DNA of 64,000 nucleotides from Gossypium raimondii (GCF_025698545.1 NC_068569.1:5580001-5644000); one strand, 5' to 3'; positions 24,338 to 36,079 are shown, counted from the first letter of the stretch. Notes: generated by a model not told the origin, from the sequence alone. A program made the numbers and translations.

Positions 24338-27300
24338 ATCTCCTTAGAATCATGGTTTGCTAATTGTAATTATGTTATCATTGTATCATAAAGTTTGTAA
24401 TATTAGGAAATGACATGGTGAGTTAGGTTTTCCACCATTCTTTATTCCCCCATTTTCCTTTAATTTCCTGTGGAATCAACACCAAGGCATTGTTTTTTGT
24501 TTGCCTTTTGTATTTATGTAACAATTTCAGACTTCACATTTGGAGGGTTTCTGGAGATATCTATATCTATATATAGATGTATAGATATAGGTATATATGT
24601 TTATATTTGTTGAATTAGTCATGTGTGAAATGTACGACTCCAATTTCATATTTTAAATGAAAAAGGGATGTTTAGCAGGTTTTTGAATAGATGTTTTGCC
24701 TGCATTTGTGGACTAAACTCAATCCAACCCTATGTATTTTCATTGACTATGTATAGCTATAGAAGCCCCATTTTGGTTTAATTTCTTGTTTTTGTATTCA
24801 AATTTTACATTAGTAAGGTTAATTATAATGAGGAAAAAAATTATTGTTAGAAACCGTATGGAATGGAACTTACAATATCAAAACTAATAAAACATTGATA
24901 CATTATTTTATATATTTAAATATTTTTGTTTAATATATAAATAAAAATTAAATGCATGAAAAATGTAGAAAACCTTTATATGAAAATAATAAATAATTAA
25001 AATATATATATATAGTTGAAATTTGATAATAATATTATTATATAATAAATTAACAAAATTATTTTAAAATTTTAAATTAAAAATGTAAAATATGAATACG
25101 TAATACAAAAGGAAAGCGTAGTGCATGGGCATATATGGTAGCCACATACAAATAAACTGTTTTCGCTCCCAGTAAAAGAAAAAATTCCAGTGCATTGAGA
25201 AGTGGACATATAATCCATATGGATGATTGTAAGTACGATTGTGCAGTAAACATGAAAATGTTTAGAAAGTACGGTACTGAAGATCCTTCCAAATTCAAAT
25301 GCATAATATGTATAATAAAAAGATTACTTGTTTATATAGGATGGTAGCTCACTTGCCTAGGTTGACCAAAAACAAAAAATGCTGAAAGCATTTGGTACGT
25401 CATTTGCTCAGTTATCTGCAAGAGGTATGGGAATTGGTGGAACAATTAATGAACCCAGCTATCTTCCTTCAACTCGTTGGTGCAACACATTTTATTTTGA
25501 ATATAACACTACAATTGTTACAATTTTATATATTGTTAAATCAGCTTTGAAAACATTGCTTTTTGGTCTTTTTTTTACCTAAAGAGACGAATTATGTGTA
25601 GATTATCATTTTGGAAGTGTCCAAACCTTGATTAAATAAACCTGGTGCTTCACAAAAAAGAAAAAAAAAAGCTAACGAAGGGATTTTTGTAATTTTTTTT
25701 GTTATTATATACTACGTTTTTAATTATGATTCCTGAAAGTTGTAACTTTGAAGTTTGAAGTTTGTCGATCGTGTTGGTCAGGCAATTTAAATATAATTGT
25801 GGGACAAATTTTTAAAATGAGTTACATGTTGAGGGTCAACTATATTGGTATGAATATATAGAATGATCATACATATCTCGATCATTAATTATCAATTAAG
25901 AGATAACATGTATCACTTGAGTATAATAGGTCGTCAAAATATATATACATATAACATTATGTATATTCTATCTGTTTAACCTTTTCTCTTGTTTTTTTAA
26001 GTATGGCAATGTGTTTTTAATTTTTTTAAGATCCTAATGGTTTAAAATATTTTTTTATGAATATCTAATTTCAATTCTTTTTATTTGACTTTTCTTTTCT
26101 CCACAATAACTTAGGTCAACAAAATCTTTTATTACATAAAAATCTCTCAATATTCATTGAGGATCTGACTTTTCTGAAAAAATTTTGAATTACCATCTGT
26201 GAAGTAATTAATCGAACCTTAACAATTAAAAATATTTTCCTAAAAAGATTTTGTCTCACATACTTTGCTAAGAACTAAAGTACCATTTACCTTAAAACCT
26301 AAATCATAGAACCAAAAGCCTCTCAACAATAATATATATATACAACTTCTCGAACCATTTTCTTTAAAGCTTTAATTATTTTATTCTTTTCTAAGATTGT
26401 AATTTTTACAATAATATTTCTCAGTAATGTAAATAAAATACCATTTTCTTTTTACTGCACTTTTTCTAATTCATTCTTTTCCTAAATTAACCCTAAGTTA
26501 CTGTCTTTTTAGAATATTTGCTGGGGTTAAGATGAAATACGAGAATATATGAATAACGTGATATCTATATATATAATCAGCAAGAAACCAGGGACATATT
26601 TCTGAGTTTTTAGCTATTTAGAATGAAGGAAATAAATAAAGCGTAGTAAATAGGGATTGTTAGTAGAAATAAATAGTGAAGTGAAGAGTTGCATTCAGTC
26701 ATTAAAGAAGAATGGAACAAGCCATGCCAGCCTTTGCCTTTGTCTTATGTATTCATTTATTTTTTGACCCTCTTCCAACCTATCGTAATTGCCGTTAATC
26801 CTTCTGTCTCTACTCTGCTAGCACTCAAATGACAAAATATCTGTCTTTTTATTATATGCAACCAATAGTTTAACTTCAAAGTCTGCTATATGTACGGTTA
26901 AAAATTGAATTACTGTGACACTTAGGGTTTTTTTTTTTACTAATTGATTAATGCATAATCTGGTTGCTTATTCTAAAAGAGTAACTTTTACATAATTGTA
27001 TGAGTTAATTAAATAAATTTAATTTGTAACTTACTTTTGAAATAAGATATTAATTTTATTTGTCATAATAATCTTTTACAAAATATTCAAGTTTTAAGTG
27101 AAATAAGTTTTGAGATAAGATATTGATTCAATGGTGATTGGATTTAACTTGATTGGTGTTAGTGTAGGAGGACATGAGTTTCGAGTGCATTGTATTGAAT
27201 GGGATGGATATCCTAATTGAAATGGGTGAATTTATATATTTATTTTTAAATTTAAAGATTTAGGGTTACAAAGAAACATTCTTACATACAAATCTGTTAT

Positions 27301-27500
27301 AAATGATTAAATGGGATTAGGAGAAATAGAGGGAATGCGAGATATAAAATGAAGTGAAGGGAGGGCAGAAAATCCAAAGTAGGGGACCTGCAAAACCCAA
27401 GAACGCTTTGGCTCTTATGTATGGAATTAACTGTTTGTTACAAATAGTCTTTGTATTGACCGATAAAAAAAAGAAGTGAAATTTGTTGCCGCTTTTGCTC
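24338..27500. other. Intergenic region between SCAB1 and MIR160
   Basis: The first 150 bases or so are likely SCAB1 3' UTR. The rest is AT-rich. The open frames at 25077-25304 (-) and 25379-25582 (+) show no domain and are not called. A second SINE-like fragment occurs at 27165-27215. The final 0.4 kb should include the MIR160 promoter, but no clear TATA box was chosen. Confidence 0.45.
27165..27215 (+). repeat. SINE-like or dispersed repeat fragment, second copy
   Basis: AGTGTAGGAGGACATGAG followed by TTTCGAGTGCAT matches the fragment at 14515-14640 in order and spacing. The flanking sequence does not align well, so only a core survives. Confidence 0.35.
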
Positions 27501-27617
27501 CTTCCTTAACCTCCTCCTTTACCCCATAATAAACTCCAGGTACTTTGTTTTTGGCTTTGCCTTTGCTTCCTTTTTCCTCGGTTTTCTTCTTTAAATTCCC
27601 TTAATTTCTCAGCTTCC

Positions 27618-27785
27618 ATGGAAATACAAGAGAGAAGAACATCAGAGGTAGCTCTTTCTTTTTCTCGTAACTCAAGTGCAGGTGAGCATCTCCTGTTTTC
27701 ATCGATAATTAAGATGATTACTTTTTTATTTGTTTTCCATGTGGATTGGTTGGTGAATCTGCCTGGCTCCCTGAATGCCATCTAA
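27618..27785 (+). CDS. Small ORF (55 codons) overlapping the miR160 hairpin
   Basis: ATG at 27618 opens a frame reading MEIQERRTSEVALSFSRNSS and ends at TAA 27783-27785, so the last codons are read through the mature miR160 sequence. It lies in the likely primary transcript, just upstream of and into the hairpin. Plant primary microRNA transcripts can encode short peptides, but there is no composition or family evidence that this one is translated. A possible splice donor, CAG-GTGAGC, occurs at 27682 and could remove the second half. Treat it as a candidate only. Confidence 0.2.
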   Translation: MEIQERRTSEVALSFSRNSSAGEHLLFSSIIKMITFLFVFHVDWLVNLPGSLNAI

Positions 27786-27857
27786 GAAGCTTTGTCAAGC
27801 ACGGTTGGCTGCCTTCTTACATGGCATGAGGGGAGTCATGCAGGTTTAACTGTTTCA
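27748..27857 (+). ncRNA. MIR160: MIR160 precursor hairpin
   Basis: The 5' arm, 27760-27780, begins TGCCTGGCTCCCTGAATGCC and closes with A: a 21-nt miR160 that differs from the canonical form by A instead of T at position 15, a variant I recall from other dicots. The 3' arm, 27823-27844, reads GGCATGAGGGGAGTCATGCA then GG and pairs with it with a few mismatches. The stem extends outward (GGTGAATCTGC against GCAGGTTTAAC, with G-U pairs), and the loop is about 40 bases. miR160 directs cleavage of the auxin response factor mRNAs ARF10, ARF16 and ARF17 and so tunes auxin responses in roots, leaves and embryos. The hairpin is in an intergenic region with its own transcript expected. No protein gene on this strand overlaps it except the small candidate ORF. 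Confidence 0.93.
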
Positions 27858-30800
27858 TATCTTCATAAGGATATGGATGAATTCATAGATTTTTTATGGG
27901 GTTTGATCTTCATCGGCTCAACATAATTGTTAATATTAATGTTAGTTAGCTGTATTTAGATAATTAAAGTGAAAGTGCGGGTGTGTATTATTTAGTAGCT
28001 GAGTTGATAGACAAACTACTGAAGATTAGACAAGAAAAAGAGATGATGATATTATATAAAATCTAGCAATAAAGTGAGGAGATTTAATAAATTCTAATGT
28101 TTGGCTGCTTATTCAAAAAGTGAGTGGTTAGTGCTAATAATTTACTGCACATGTGGCTGTCATGGAAAGGAATTCACACTGTGCAGGGCATTATAACACT
28201 CATGTAGGCCCTTCTTTTTACCATTAATTTTAGGACCCAATGTGTATAAGCTACTATCCAAATATTTGTATTCAAGTCATTGAATTATTAAGTTTTTTTT
28301 AGTTTGGTTGGCGATATTTAAAGTTGAGTAACTAAATATTTTTTTTAAAGATCTTAATTCGTAAATTTGTGACGTTTAAAGTTGTTTCATGAAAAAAATT
28401 AAACGGTAGAAGAGAAAGAGAAATTTATCCTTCCGATTGGTGTTAAAGGTGAGAACAGAAAAAACCATACAACGACGATTTTAACAGTTCAGTAGCTTAA
28501 ATGAAATCTTTCAACTAATTTAATAATCGATTTATAACTATTTAAAAAGTTGAATAACCAAATCATAAACGTATTAATAATTCAATTACGATTAAAAAAG
28601 ACCTGTAATGTTATTATATTTATATTAATAATCAGTTTTATATTATATATGCCCTAGAATCAATCTTTGCACGTTTTCGCCGGTATCATTTAGGTTACAT
28701 TTTATTATTTTATTTTCATAAAAAAAGTATACCTAAAATAAGCTGTTAATGTTTACCTAAACCCTTTTAACTTTTATTTTACTCATAAACAAATACCTTT
28801 ACCTAAATAAACCCTTAACCTAAATCATTAAAATAGGGATTTGCTTAAAACAAATCAAAATATAAGGACTTAATTGAGGAAAAAGTAAAAGAAGTTAAAA
28901 GTTCAAAACCCATTTTAGTGTTTTAACCAATTATTACACTTGGAATACCATTCAAACAAAAGTTAAATTTAATTAGTTGTTTGATTTTATAGCTTCCAAC
29001 TACCCATGTCTACAGTCAAACAAAAGCAACCTCTAGATAAATTGAATTTCGGGAAAGTTTTGAAATTCTAAATAATTAAAAGATATATAGGATCATCATT
29101 ATGTGTATTTAATTTTACGTTTTAGAAATTAGAGAGCAAAACCATGTCTATTAGTAATAAGGTTTTGCATGGAAAAGATGTGGTAGATATACGTAAACAT
29201 TATTTTCTGTGTTTCCTGCTTTTCTTTTGCTTGTATTTTCTAGTTTCTATTTTATTATAAATAAATAAAACTTTGATATTGAACAGTCTATCTATTGTTG
29301 CGGTCCAACCCTATGATGAAGCAATTTTTCTTTTTCTTTCTCGCTATACCTTATGGTTTTACGGTTTTAAAGTTTGAGCCTGAAGATAAAATTAAAATTA
29401 AAAAAAGGTAAAGAAATGAATATTTGTGATTTTGTCACTATTGTAGTGAAAAGTCAAAAGACAAGATGGAAAGGCAAGTCCAGGAAAGGGTTGCCAAACC
29501 TGACTCGGCATGAGAGTGACTCAACCCTGAAATCAAATCCATCCATCCCGAATTATTATGGTTTTAATTGAGACCAGTGATAAAGAATTTGTACACCTGT
29601 TAATCATTGGATATATATTTTTTGAGGTTTTGATCATATTTGTTTTTTCGACACAATATTTAAAATTACTCATAGCCCCTCTCCAATCCATAAATAGGAG
29701 AATAATGCATTTCAATGCATTCAAACTCACATCCTCTTATATTGACAACAATACTCACGTCAATCGATAGTCATTGAATATGTTTAAATATTATATAAAA
29801 GTAAGACATAACAAAAATATCATCATAATAATCTTAATTCATTTTAAAAATATATACATTAAACTTTTTTTTAACTAAATATTCTGTAACACCAGTTGAT
29901 TTAAAAATTTTATGATACTTATAGGTTAACATCATTCATGTAATAATAATTAATACAATACAATTCCCCCAATTGATTTCTCAAGTGCTTGTCTTTATTT
30001 TTATTTTTTAAAAAGTAATCATTTAATATTATATTTTAAAAAATTCATTTATGTCTGAATTCAATATCAATGAGATATTATTTCCTGAAAATAAAATGAA
30101 TTCTATCATGTGGATATCGATGCTTATATTTCATGAAAATAAAAATGAATTGTATCACTAATATCATATCCACAAAAGAACAGCTTGCTATTTGGACGAC
30201 CAGTTCTGGATTGAAGAAGGGTGGAAGAAGATAAGGTTGATAAGCCCCCTAATTATTATAAAATTATGCTTTGAAAAATATTTTTAAATATATATTGGGT
30301 GAAATTTGACATTTGATGGTTATCAGTCTCCAGTTTAGTTTTCGTTTCTTTGTTTGAAATAATAAATAAAAATAAAACATGTAAAGTAAATTAAACTATT
30401 GGTGAGCAATGGAAAGATGCTTGAAAATGTAGAAGCCTAAGAAATCACATCCGGTCCAAGAAAGATCAATCGCCTTAGAAACGGAATAATGGGCTGTACC
30501 TGAACCAGCCTTCAGTCATTTCCAACTTAAAACAAGAGTAAAATAGACATTATTTTAGCTTGCAACAGAACAGGGCAGCTTCTTCTTCATTCTTGAACAG
30601 CAGTATTACATCAGTAAAAGATCCTTGTATCGCATCAAAACCTACTTTTCAACTTAAAATAGAGGCTAATTTAACACACAAAACGATATACCCTGAAAAT
30701 CCAAACATATTAAAAAATTGGAATAACTTATATTTGACATGAATAGTTGCATCAACAATGTTCCTTGATCATCAAAGAATTGAAAACTAGCGTCAGTTCC

Positions 30801-31013
30801 ATTTGGTGTAAAACTATATTACAAAGTTCCTACAGAAATGAAAAACAAATGCTAAAACCAATAGACTGATCTAGAATGTATCTGTCAGTGATTCCTTTTT
30901 TTTTTCTAAGTTTCCTACCATTGTTTTTCTTCAAGATCTACACTGTAATCTACATCAGCAAAGAACTGCACATATCCGAACTAATAATACACAAATTAAA
31001 GTAGCAATCTCGC
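27858..31013. other. Intergenic region between MIR160 and NF-YC11
   Basis: About 3.1 kb, AT-rich. Short frames such as 29374-29571 (+) and 30560-30742 (+) have no recognisable domain. The last 150-200 bases are likely the 3' UTR of NF-YC11, which is transcribed from the other strand. I see no RNA gene or complete transposon. Confidence 0.45.
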
Positions 31014-32764
31014 TTATACTTCATCATAGTCTTCGTCATCTATTCCCCCATTCGAATCAGCAAGTTTAATAGGATCAATAGCCATCTTCTCGATTTCACA
31101 AAGTGACCAACCAGGGTATTCTTCTCTATTTTCAGGGATGTCATCTGTTCTTGGACTAGCAGTAGCAATGGATGTGATCAAGTCCCCATTCTCATCCAAG
31201 TCTGCATTGAGGTCAATGTTCCGAACTGGAGTTTTGATGTTCTTGCCTGCATGATTATGTTTCTTTGACTCATCAGACTCTACCGCATCATCAGGCACGT
31301 GCCTTTCCAAGCTTAAAGCATGCTTTTCTTCAAAATAAGAAATGTTGGGATCATCTTCAAACTTTCCACAATGTGCAGCAGTCTCTCTCCCTGCTGTTTG
31401 TCTCCCTCTACCTTGACCTCTACCTCTGCCCCTACCCCGTCCTCTGCTTGAGCTAGTAACATGGCAACTCTCATCCTACAAAAAAAAAAAAAAAAGCCAG
31501 AGTGAACACAATTTTCAGGTAGTCAGCGACTCGTGGCATGAATTATAATTGCTACCAAGACTTAAACTGGTCACTAAAGGCAGCAAATTAAAATTTCAAA
31601 CTTGCAAGTGCATTCTTCTTATAACTCCAAGTCCTCCAACCCGAACTGCTTTCAGGTTGGACAGTAGAAAGGGCATATCCATGATAAATACCAAAGAAAA
31701 TGAATCAACTTACCATTCTGCTCTTCTTTGACTCATCATCATCAGCTACTTTCCTGTAAATAAATATGCATAAATTAGCAACAGTATAGATAACCAACTT
31801 GCTTCATATATTCACTGATAAATATCAAACTGTTGAAACCTTTTTTTGGGAACATGACAATCCTCGGTAGCAGCATCCAGACCACCTAGGTCGGGAACCT
31901 TACCCACAATTTCTCTAAGAAAATCAAAAACATTAAAGCCCTGTACACACTGCTTTCTACAATATCAAAACCAAACAAAGTTAATCTCAATATGTTTATA
32001 GCCCAATGTCAAGTGAAAGATCTAATTACTAAAGAGAACAGGATTAAGGGCAATTTTTGCTTACAGATGCGAAGAATTTATCGTCTTGGCACCCTTCATC
32101 ATAGTTATTTCATATGTTCGATCACATAAATCTTGAAGAAATAACTCCAATGCTTTAGCTGCAAACATTGATTACCATAAATTTAATAGAAAGTCCATTA
32201 AAGGTCAATTAAATAGTGGGAAATAGCACTTTCTCAACACCCCCCCCCCGATAAACCCTAATAGGACCTCAGATTCAAAACTGGAAATTTCAAGTTCTAA
32301 CAGTTGGGATGTTCCTTTTAGGAACAAAACAATAATTAAATTCGTCAACATATTTGTCCTTACAATGAATGAATTTGAAAGGGGAAAATCAAAAGTACTT
32401 ACAAACAAGCAGAGGAACAGCCATGGCAATTTTTCCAATATCTTCATCAGCTTGCATAATCTTCTTTATTCGAGCCTATAAAAGCAAAAAAATAAACATC
32501 GATTAAAATTAAAACGAGTTTCATAAGAAACTTGTACAAATTAAATAATGCTCCAAAAAATAGCTTTCTATTTACGTGTACTAATTGACAGAAAAACATA
32601 TAAAAAACAAAAAAAACAAAATTAAAGCAACAACTTAACTATGTGATAAGATTGACTAAAAGATGTATATACATATATACCATGTTATTCGAAAATATTC
32701 TGAAGAGAAACAAGAAAAAGGAAGAACTTACGGCTGGGAAACGAGTATCAAGTTTCCTCTTCAT
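31014..32764 (-). CDS. NF-YC11: NC2-alpha / DRAP1-like histone-fold protein (NF-YC11)
   Basis: Six coding exons on the minus strand: 32764-32732, 32475-32403, 32158-32065, 31956-31840, 31753-31714 and 31475-31014 (TAA), 272 residues in all. The N-terminus MKRKLDTRFPAARIKKIMQA, followed by DEDIGKIAMAVPLLVSKALE, LFLQDLCDRTYEI and KGAKTINSSHL, is the histone fold of the NC2-alpha/NF-YC group. LKQC and FNVFDFLREIVGKVPDL follow. The motif PKKRKV, a classic monopartite nuclear localisation signal, is assembled across the junction of exons 4 and 5. Exon 6 encodes an RG-rich tract, RGRGRGRGRGQGRGR, and an acidic tail ending DDEDYDEV. NC2-alpha pairs with NC2-beta (Dr1), binds TBP on DNA and represses or redirects RNA polymerase II initiation. 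Acidic and RG-rich tails are usual in plant members. Identification is firm from the N-terminal block. Confidence 0.93.
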
Positions 32765-33660
32765 GTTCTGCTAAACGTTGAAGAGCAAAAACCCTAGAGA
32801 AAAAAAGTTACAGAGGAAACAAAAAAAAAAAAAAAAGAGAGGGGGGGCCGGGAACCGGCAAAATTTTCGATTGAAGTTCAAATTTTCGTGAGCTCGTACT
32901 TTTCTGACCTATCTTCTTTATTTTATGTCAACGCACGGTAGAACTGTCTCCCGGTTTAATTGTCCAAGTCGATCTAGACTCTAGAACCGTCTCCCGGTTT
33001 ACTTGTACTTGCATTGATTAAAATAAAAGTTAAATAAATTATGTAATAAATTCAATTAATACATATATGCATGGACGGTAAGAAAACTAACTGTTCTAAT
33101 AATGAAACTTTTTCTATCAATTCTTTTTATTTGTTTTTGTATATTGTATATAATTCATATTATAAAAAGCCAGTTATATAATATTATAGAAAAATATATT
33201 AAATGTCCTGTTAAACGATTTATGTTTGAAAAGTACTTAATAGTAATATGTAAAATTATCTGAAATTAAATATAGATAACATGTTTGTTAATAAGTGAAA
33301 TATATTTTATTTGTTTATTTACAATTATAAGTGTACTTCAATAGAATTTAAGATCTATAACAAATATAAATGATATTATAAGTATGCAAAATTCTCTTTA
33401 TTGCAATCTCATGTGTTTATCAATGTTTTGGTCACATAAATAATTTCACTTATTAAATATTATTTTCATTTATTTTATGATTTCCGTAAGATTTATTTTT
33501 AAATCTGAGATAATAAATTACCTTATATAACTGGTTTAATAAATATTATATTTCATACTTATAAATGATAAAATGAAATGTAAAAATTTGGGTTTACAGT
33601 AAAGTTAACGATTACAATTTAAAGCAGTGGACCCACGACATTATTATCTTCTTATTTTCT
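32765..33660. other. NF-YC11 leader and promoter region
   Basis: The leader includes a purine-rich stretch on the minus strand near 32820-32860 (poly-A/G on plus). Two copies of GAAC(T/C)GTCTCCCGGTTTA lie at 32941-32958 and 32984-33001, about 180-240 bases upstream of the ATG, and could be a regulatory repeat. Beyond 33010 the DNA is AT-rich without a recognised element. Confidence 0.4.
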
Positions 33661-34146
33661 TTATTCCCCCCATTTCTCTCTTTCTTTTTTTCCCTTTTCT
33701 TTTTCTCCTTCATTCGTTCTTCCTATCTTGTTTGAATTGAACTTACCAACTTTGGGCAGTAGACCCCTCTGCTTATCGGGGATCGTCATGCCGGTGGCTT
33801 GAGCCGTGCTCTTAGGCCTCTCTCTACGCCTTTGTAAACTAGGAGCAATGGTAGCAGTAGGAGCAGCATCAACATAGGGAACAACCATTTGTTGATCCTA
33901 GATCGACGTAAAACCTTGTTGAGCCAACATGTTCATGGCCCTAGTGTCACGGGACTAGACCTTTCGTCTCGCAATCCGTGCGGCCTTAGGTGATCCGTTC
34001 GTCCCAAACTCGCTTAAGTCAGCCTTTATGCCCAAAAGTGAGGATTCTTTTAAGAACTCCTCCAAGGCACCAATTTGTATAGCGGAAGCGATTGTGCCAA
34101 AAGAAGCTACAAGTAAACAACAGAAAGCCAAAGAAAGAATGCACAC
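33661..34146 (-). pseudogene. Decayed reading frame with two in-frame TAG stops, possibly retroelement-derived
   Basis: On the minus strand one frame runs from 34146 to 33661 and is broken only by TAG at 33955-33957 and by a second TAG just before 33889. The segments read LEEFLKESSLLGIKADLSEF, SRDTRAMNMLAQQGFTSI and MVVPYVDAAPTATIAPSLQ. The composition is coding-like and GC-richer than the surroundings, and the region abuts a transposon nest. I do not recognise the family; a retrotransposon gag leader is one possibility. No complete LTR pair was identified. Confidence 0.3.
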
Positions 34147-34149
34147 AAA

Positions 34150-34550
34150 GTGTTTGAGTAAATGCTCAAGAATTCTATTACTCTTAAGAATTCAGCTTAC
34201 AATGGATGCATTTGGTGCGATGGTCACGGGCTTTGAACTGCGGCCTGTGACACTAGGCACTTGTCAACGGCCTTTTTTGACTGCATTAAATGGAGTTCAT
34301 TTCACTCATTCATACTAGCCCAATTCGTGAAGTATATAGAGAAATTTATCTATTTGAAGCCTTAATTGTATAGAGTTTAAATATTTTAAGATTTTCATAT
34401 TGTAAATAAGCTTTGATCTCAACCGTCGATGTAATTTTAACTATATTATTGGGTTTGGAGAAGTCAACTATAAACAGAGGTCTTCCCCTTAATTGTAATC
34501 ATTCCATTCAGTGTTATAGAATAATTTGATAGCATTTACTCAAACATTTG
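34150..34550. repeat. Segment bounded by inverted repeat TTTGAGTAAATGCT
   Basis: TTTGAGTAAATGCT near 34156 is matched in inverse orientation by AGCATTTACTCAAA near 34540. The pairing continues imperfectly inward with ATTCTAT/ATAGAAT. No target-site duplication was settled and no gene is inside. It may be a small foldback or the border of an older element. Confidence 0.4.
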
Positions 34551-35088
34551 ACATATTATTGCTTTCTCATGGTTTTTTGTTGGAAAATATAGACATCGCA
34601 TAGACTTGTCAATGGGTTGGGCCTTGCTAAAATTTTAGGCCTATTTGCTGGGCCCGAATCTAGCTCAGCTCAGATAAAAAAGTTAAAACCTAAGCCCGAC
34701 CCAGCCTACCCGAATTAATTTTTTATATAAAATTTTAAAAATATAATGCATAAAAAAATACTAAAACATTAAAATAAATATTTCACAACAAATTAAAAAA
34801 TAAAATATATTTATACTTAAATAACACCAAGGTAGATGTAACATAACAAACAAATGCCTCTAAAATAGTAACAAAATTAACAATAAAACAAGAATTATAT
34901 AATATCTAAACAATAACAACAAAACAGAAAAAACATACACTACACCAAAACAGGCTTTTAGCGGCATCTTTTGTGGCGTTTGGACGACAAACGCCGCTAA
35001 AAATCGAGCATTAGCGGCGCAAACAATAAACGCCGCTAAATATCTGGCATTAGCAGTGCTTTTTGCAAAACGCCGTAAAAGAACATCA

Positions 35089-36068
35089 TTAGCGGCGTTT
35101 ACCATCCTGCGCCGCAAAATCTCAAGACCAAAACGCATCGTTTTGGTTTTGATGTATACTAGAATTAGTGGCGATTATGAGAAAACGCCGCTAAAGCAAG
35201 TATTAGCGGCGCATTGTGGAAAGCGCCTCAAAAATCTTAACGAAAACGCATCGTTTTGGTCTCGCTGTATATTAGAATTAGTGGCGCTTACGAAAAACGC
35301 CGCTAAAGCATACTATTAGCGGCGCATTTTGAGAAGCGCCGCAAAATATATTAACCAAAACGCAGCGTTTAAGTCTTGATGTATACTGGAATTAGTGGCG
35401 TTCAAGAGAAAACGTCGCTAAAGCATAGTATTAGTGGCGCTTTTTTAGAAGCGCCGCAAAATATCCTAACCAAAACGCACCGTTTTGGTCTTGGTGTATA
35501 TTACAATTAGTGGCGCTTACGGGAAAACGCCGCTAAAGCATAATATTAGAGGCGTTTTGTGAGAAGCGCCGCAAAATATCTTAACCAAAACGCAGAGTTT
35601 GGTCTTGAGGTATACTATAATTAGTAGCGCAAAGGGAAAACGCCGCTAACGCATACTATTAGCGGCGCGTTTGGAGAAGCGCCGCAAAATTTCTTAACCA
35701 AAACGTAGCGTTTTGGTCTTGATGTATACTATAATTAGTGGCGCATACTGGAAAACGCCGCTAAATCATAGTATTAGCGGCGCTTTGCAAAAAGCGCCGC
35801 AAAATATGCTCACCAAAACGCAAAGTTTGGTCTTGAGGTATATTAGAATTAGTGGCTCTTATGGGAACACGCCGCTAAAGCATACTATTAGCGGCACATT
35901 TTGAGAAGCGCCGCAAAATATATTAACCAAAACGCAGCGTTTAAGTATTGATGTATACTGGAATTAGTGGCGTTCACGAGAAAACGCCGCTAAAGCATAG
36001 TATTAGCGGCGCTTTTTGAGAAGCGCCGGAAAATATCTTAACCAAAACGCAGAGTTGTGGTCTTAACC
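35089..36068. repeat. Tandem array of about nine 114-bp palindromic units inside the CACTA element
   Basis: The words ATTAGCGGCG and close variants recur at about 35089, 35201, 35313, 35430, 35545, 35659, 35773, 35887 and 36002, giving a period of 112-117 bases. Within each unit, TTAGCGGCGC pairs with GCGCCGCAAAA, an inner dyad such as CCAAAACGCAGCGTTTTGG is present in full or part, and the unit closes with GAATTAGTGGCG and AACGCCGCTAAAGCAT. Short frames crossing the array (for example 35713-35904) are by-products of the repeat, not genes. Confidence 0.88.
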
Positions 36069-36079
36069 ATGCATTATAT

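Noticed and set aside
25379-25582. Frame containing FGTSFAQLSARGMGIGGT
   Set aside because: Looks protein-like for about 40 residues but has no recognised family and no flanking exons, so it is not supported as a gene.
27506-27781. Minus-strand frame of 91 codons across the MIR160 hairpin
   Set aside because: It reads the antisense of the hairpin and its leader, has low-complexity basic composition and no family match.
35713-35904. Open frame of 63 codons in the GCGGCG repeat region
   Set aside because: It is made of the 114-bp tandem unit read in one frame, with no independent coding signal.
35089-36068. Regular repeats considered as a CRISPR array
   Set aside because: Units are contiguous 114-bp palindromes without unique spacers and lie between CACTA ends in a plant genome.
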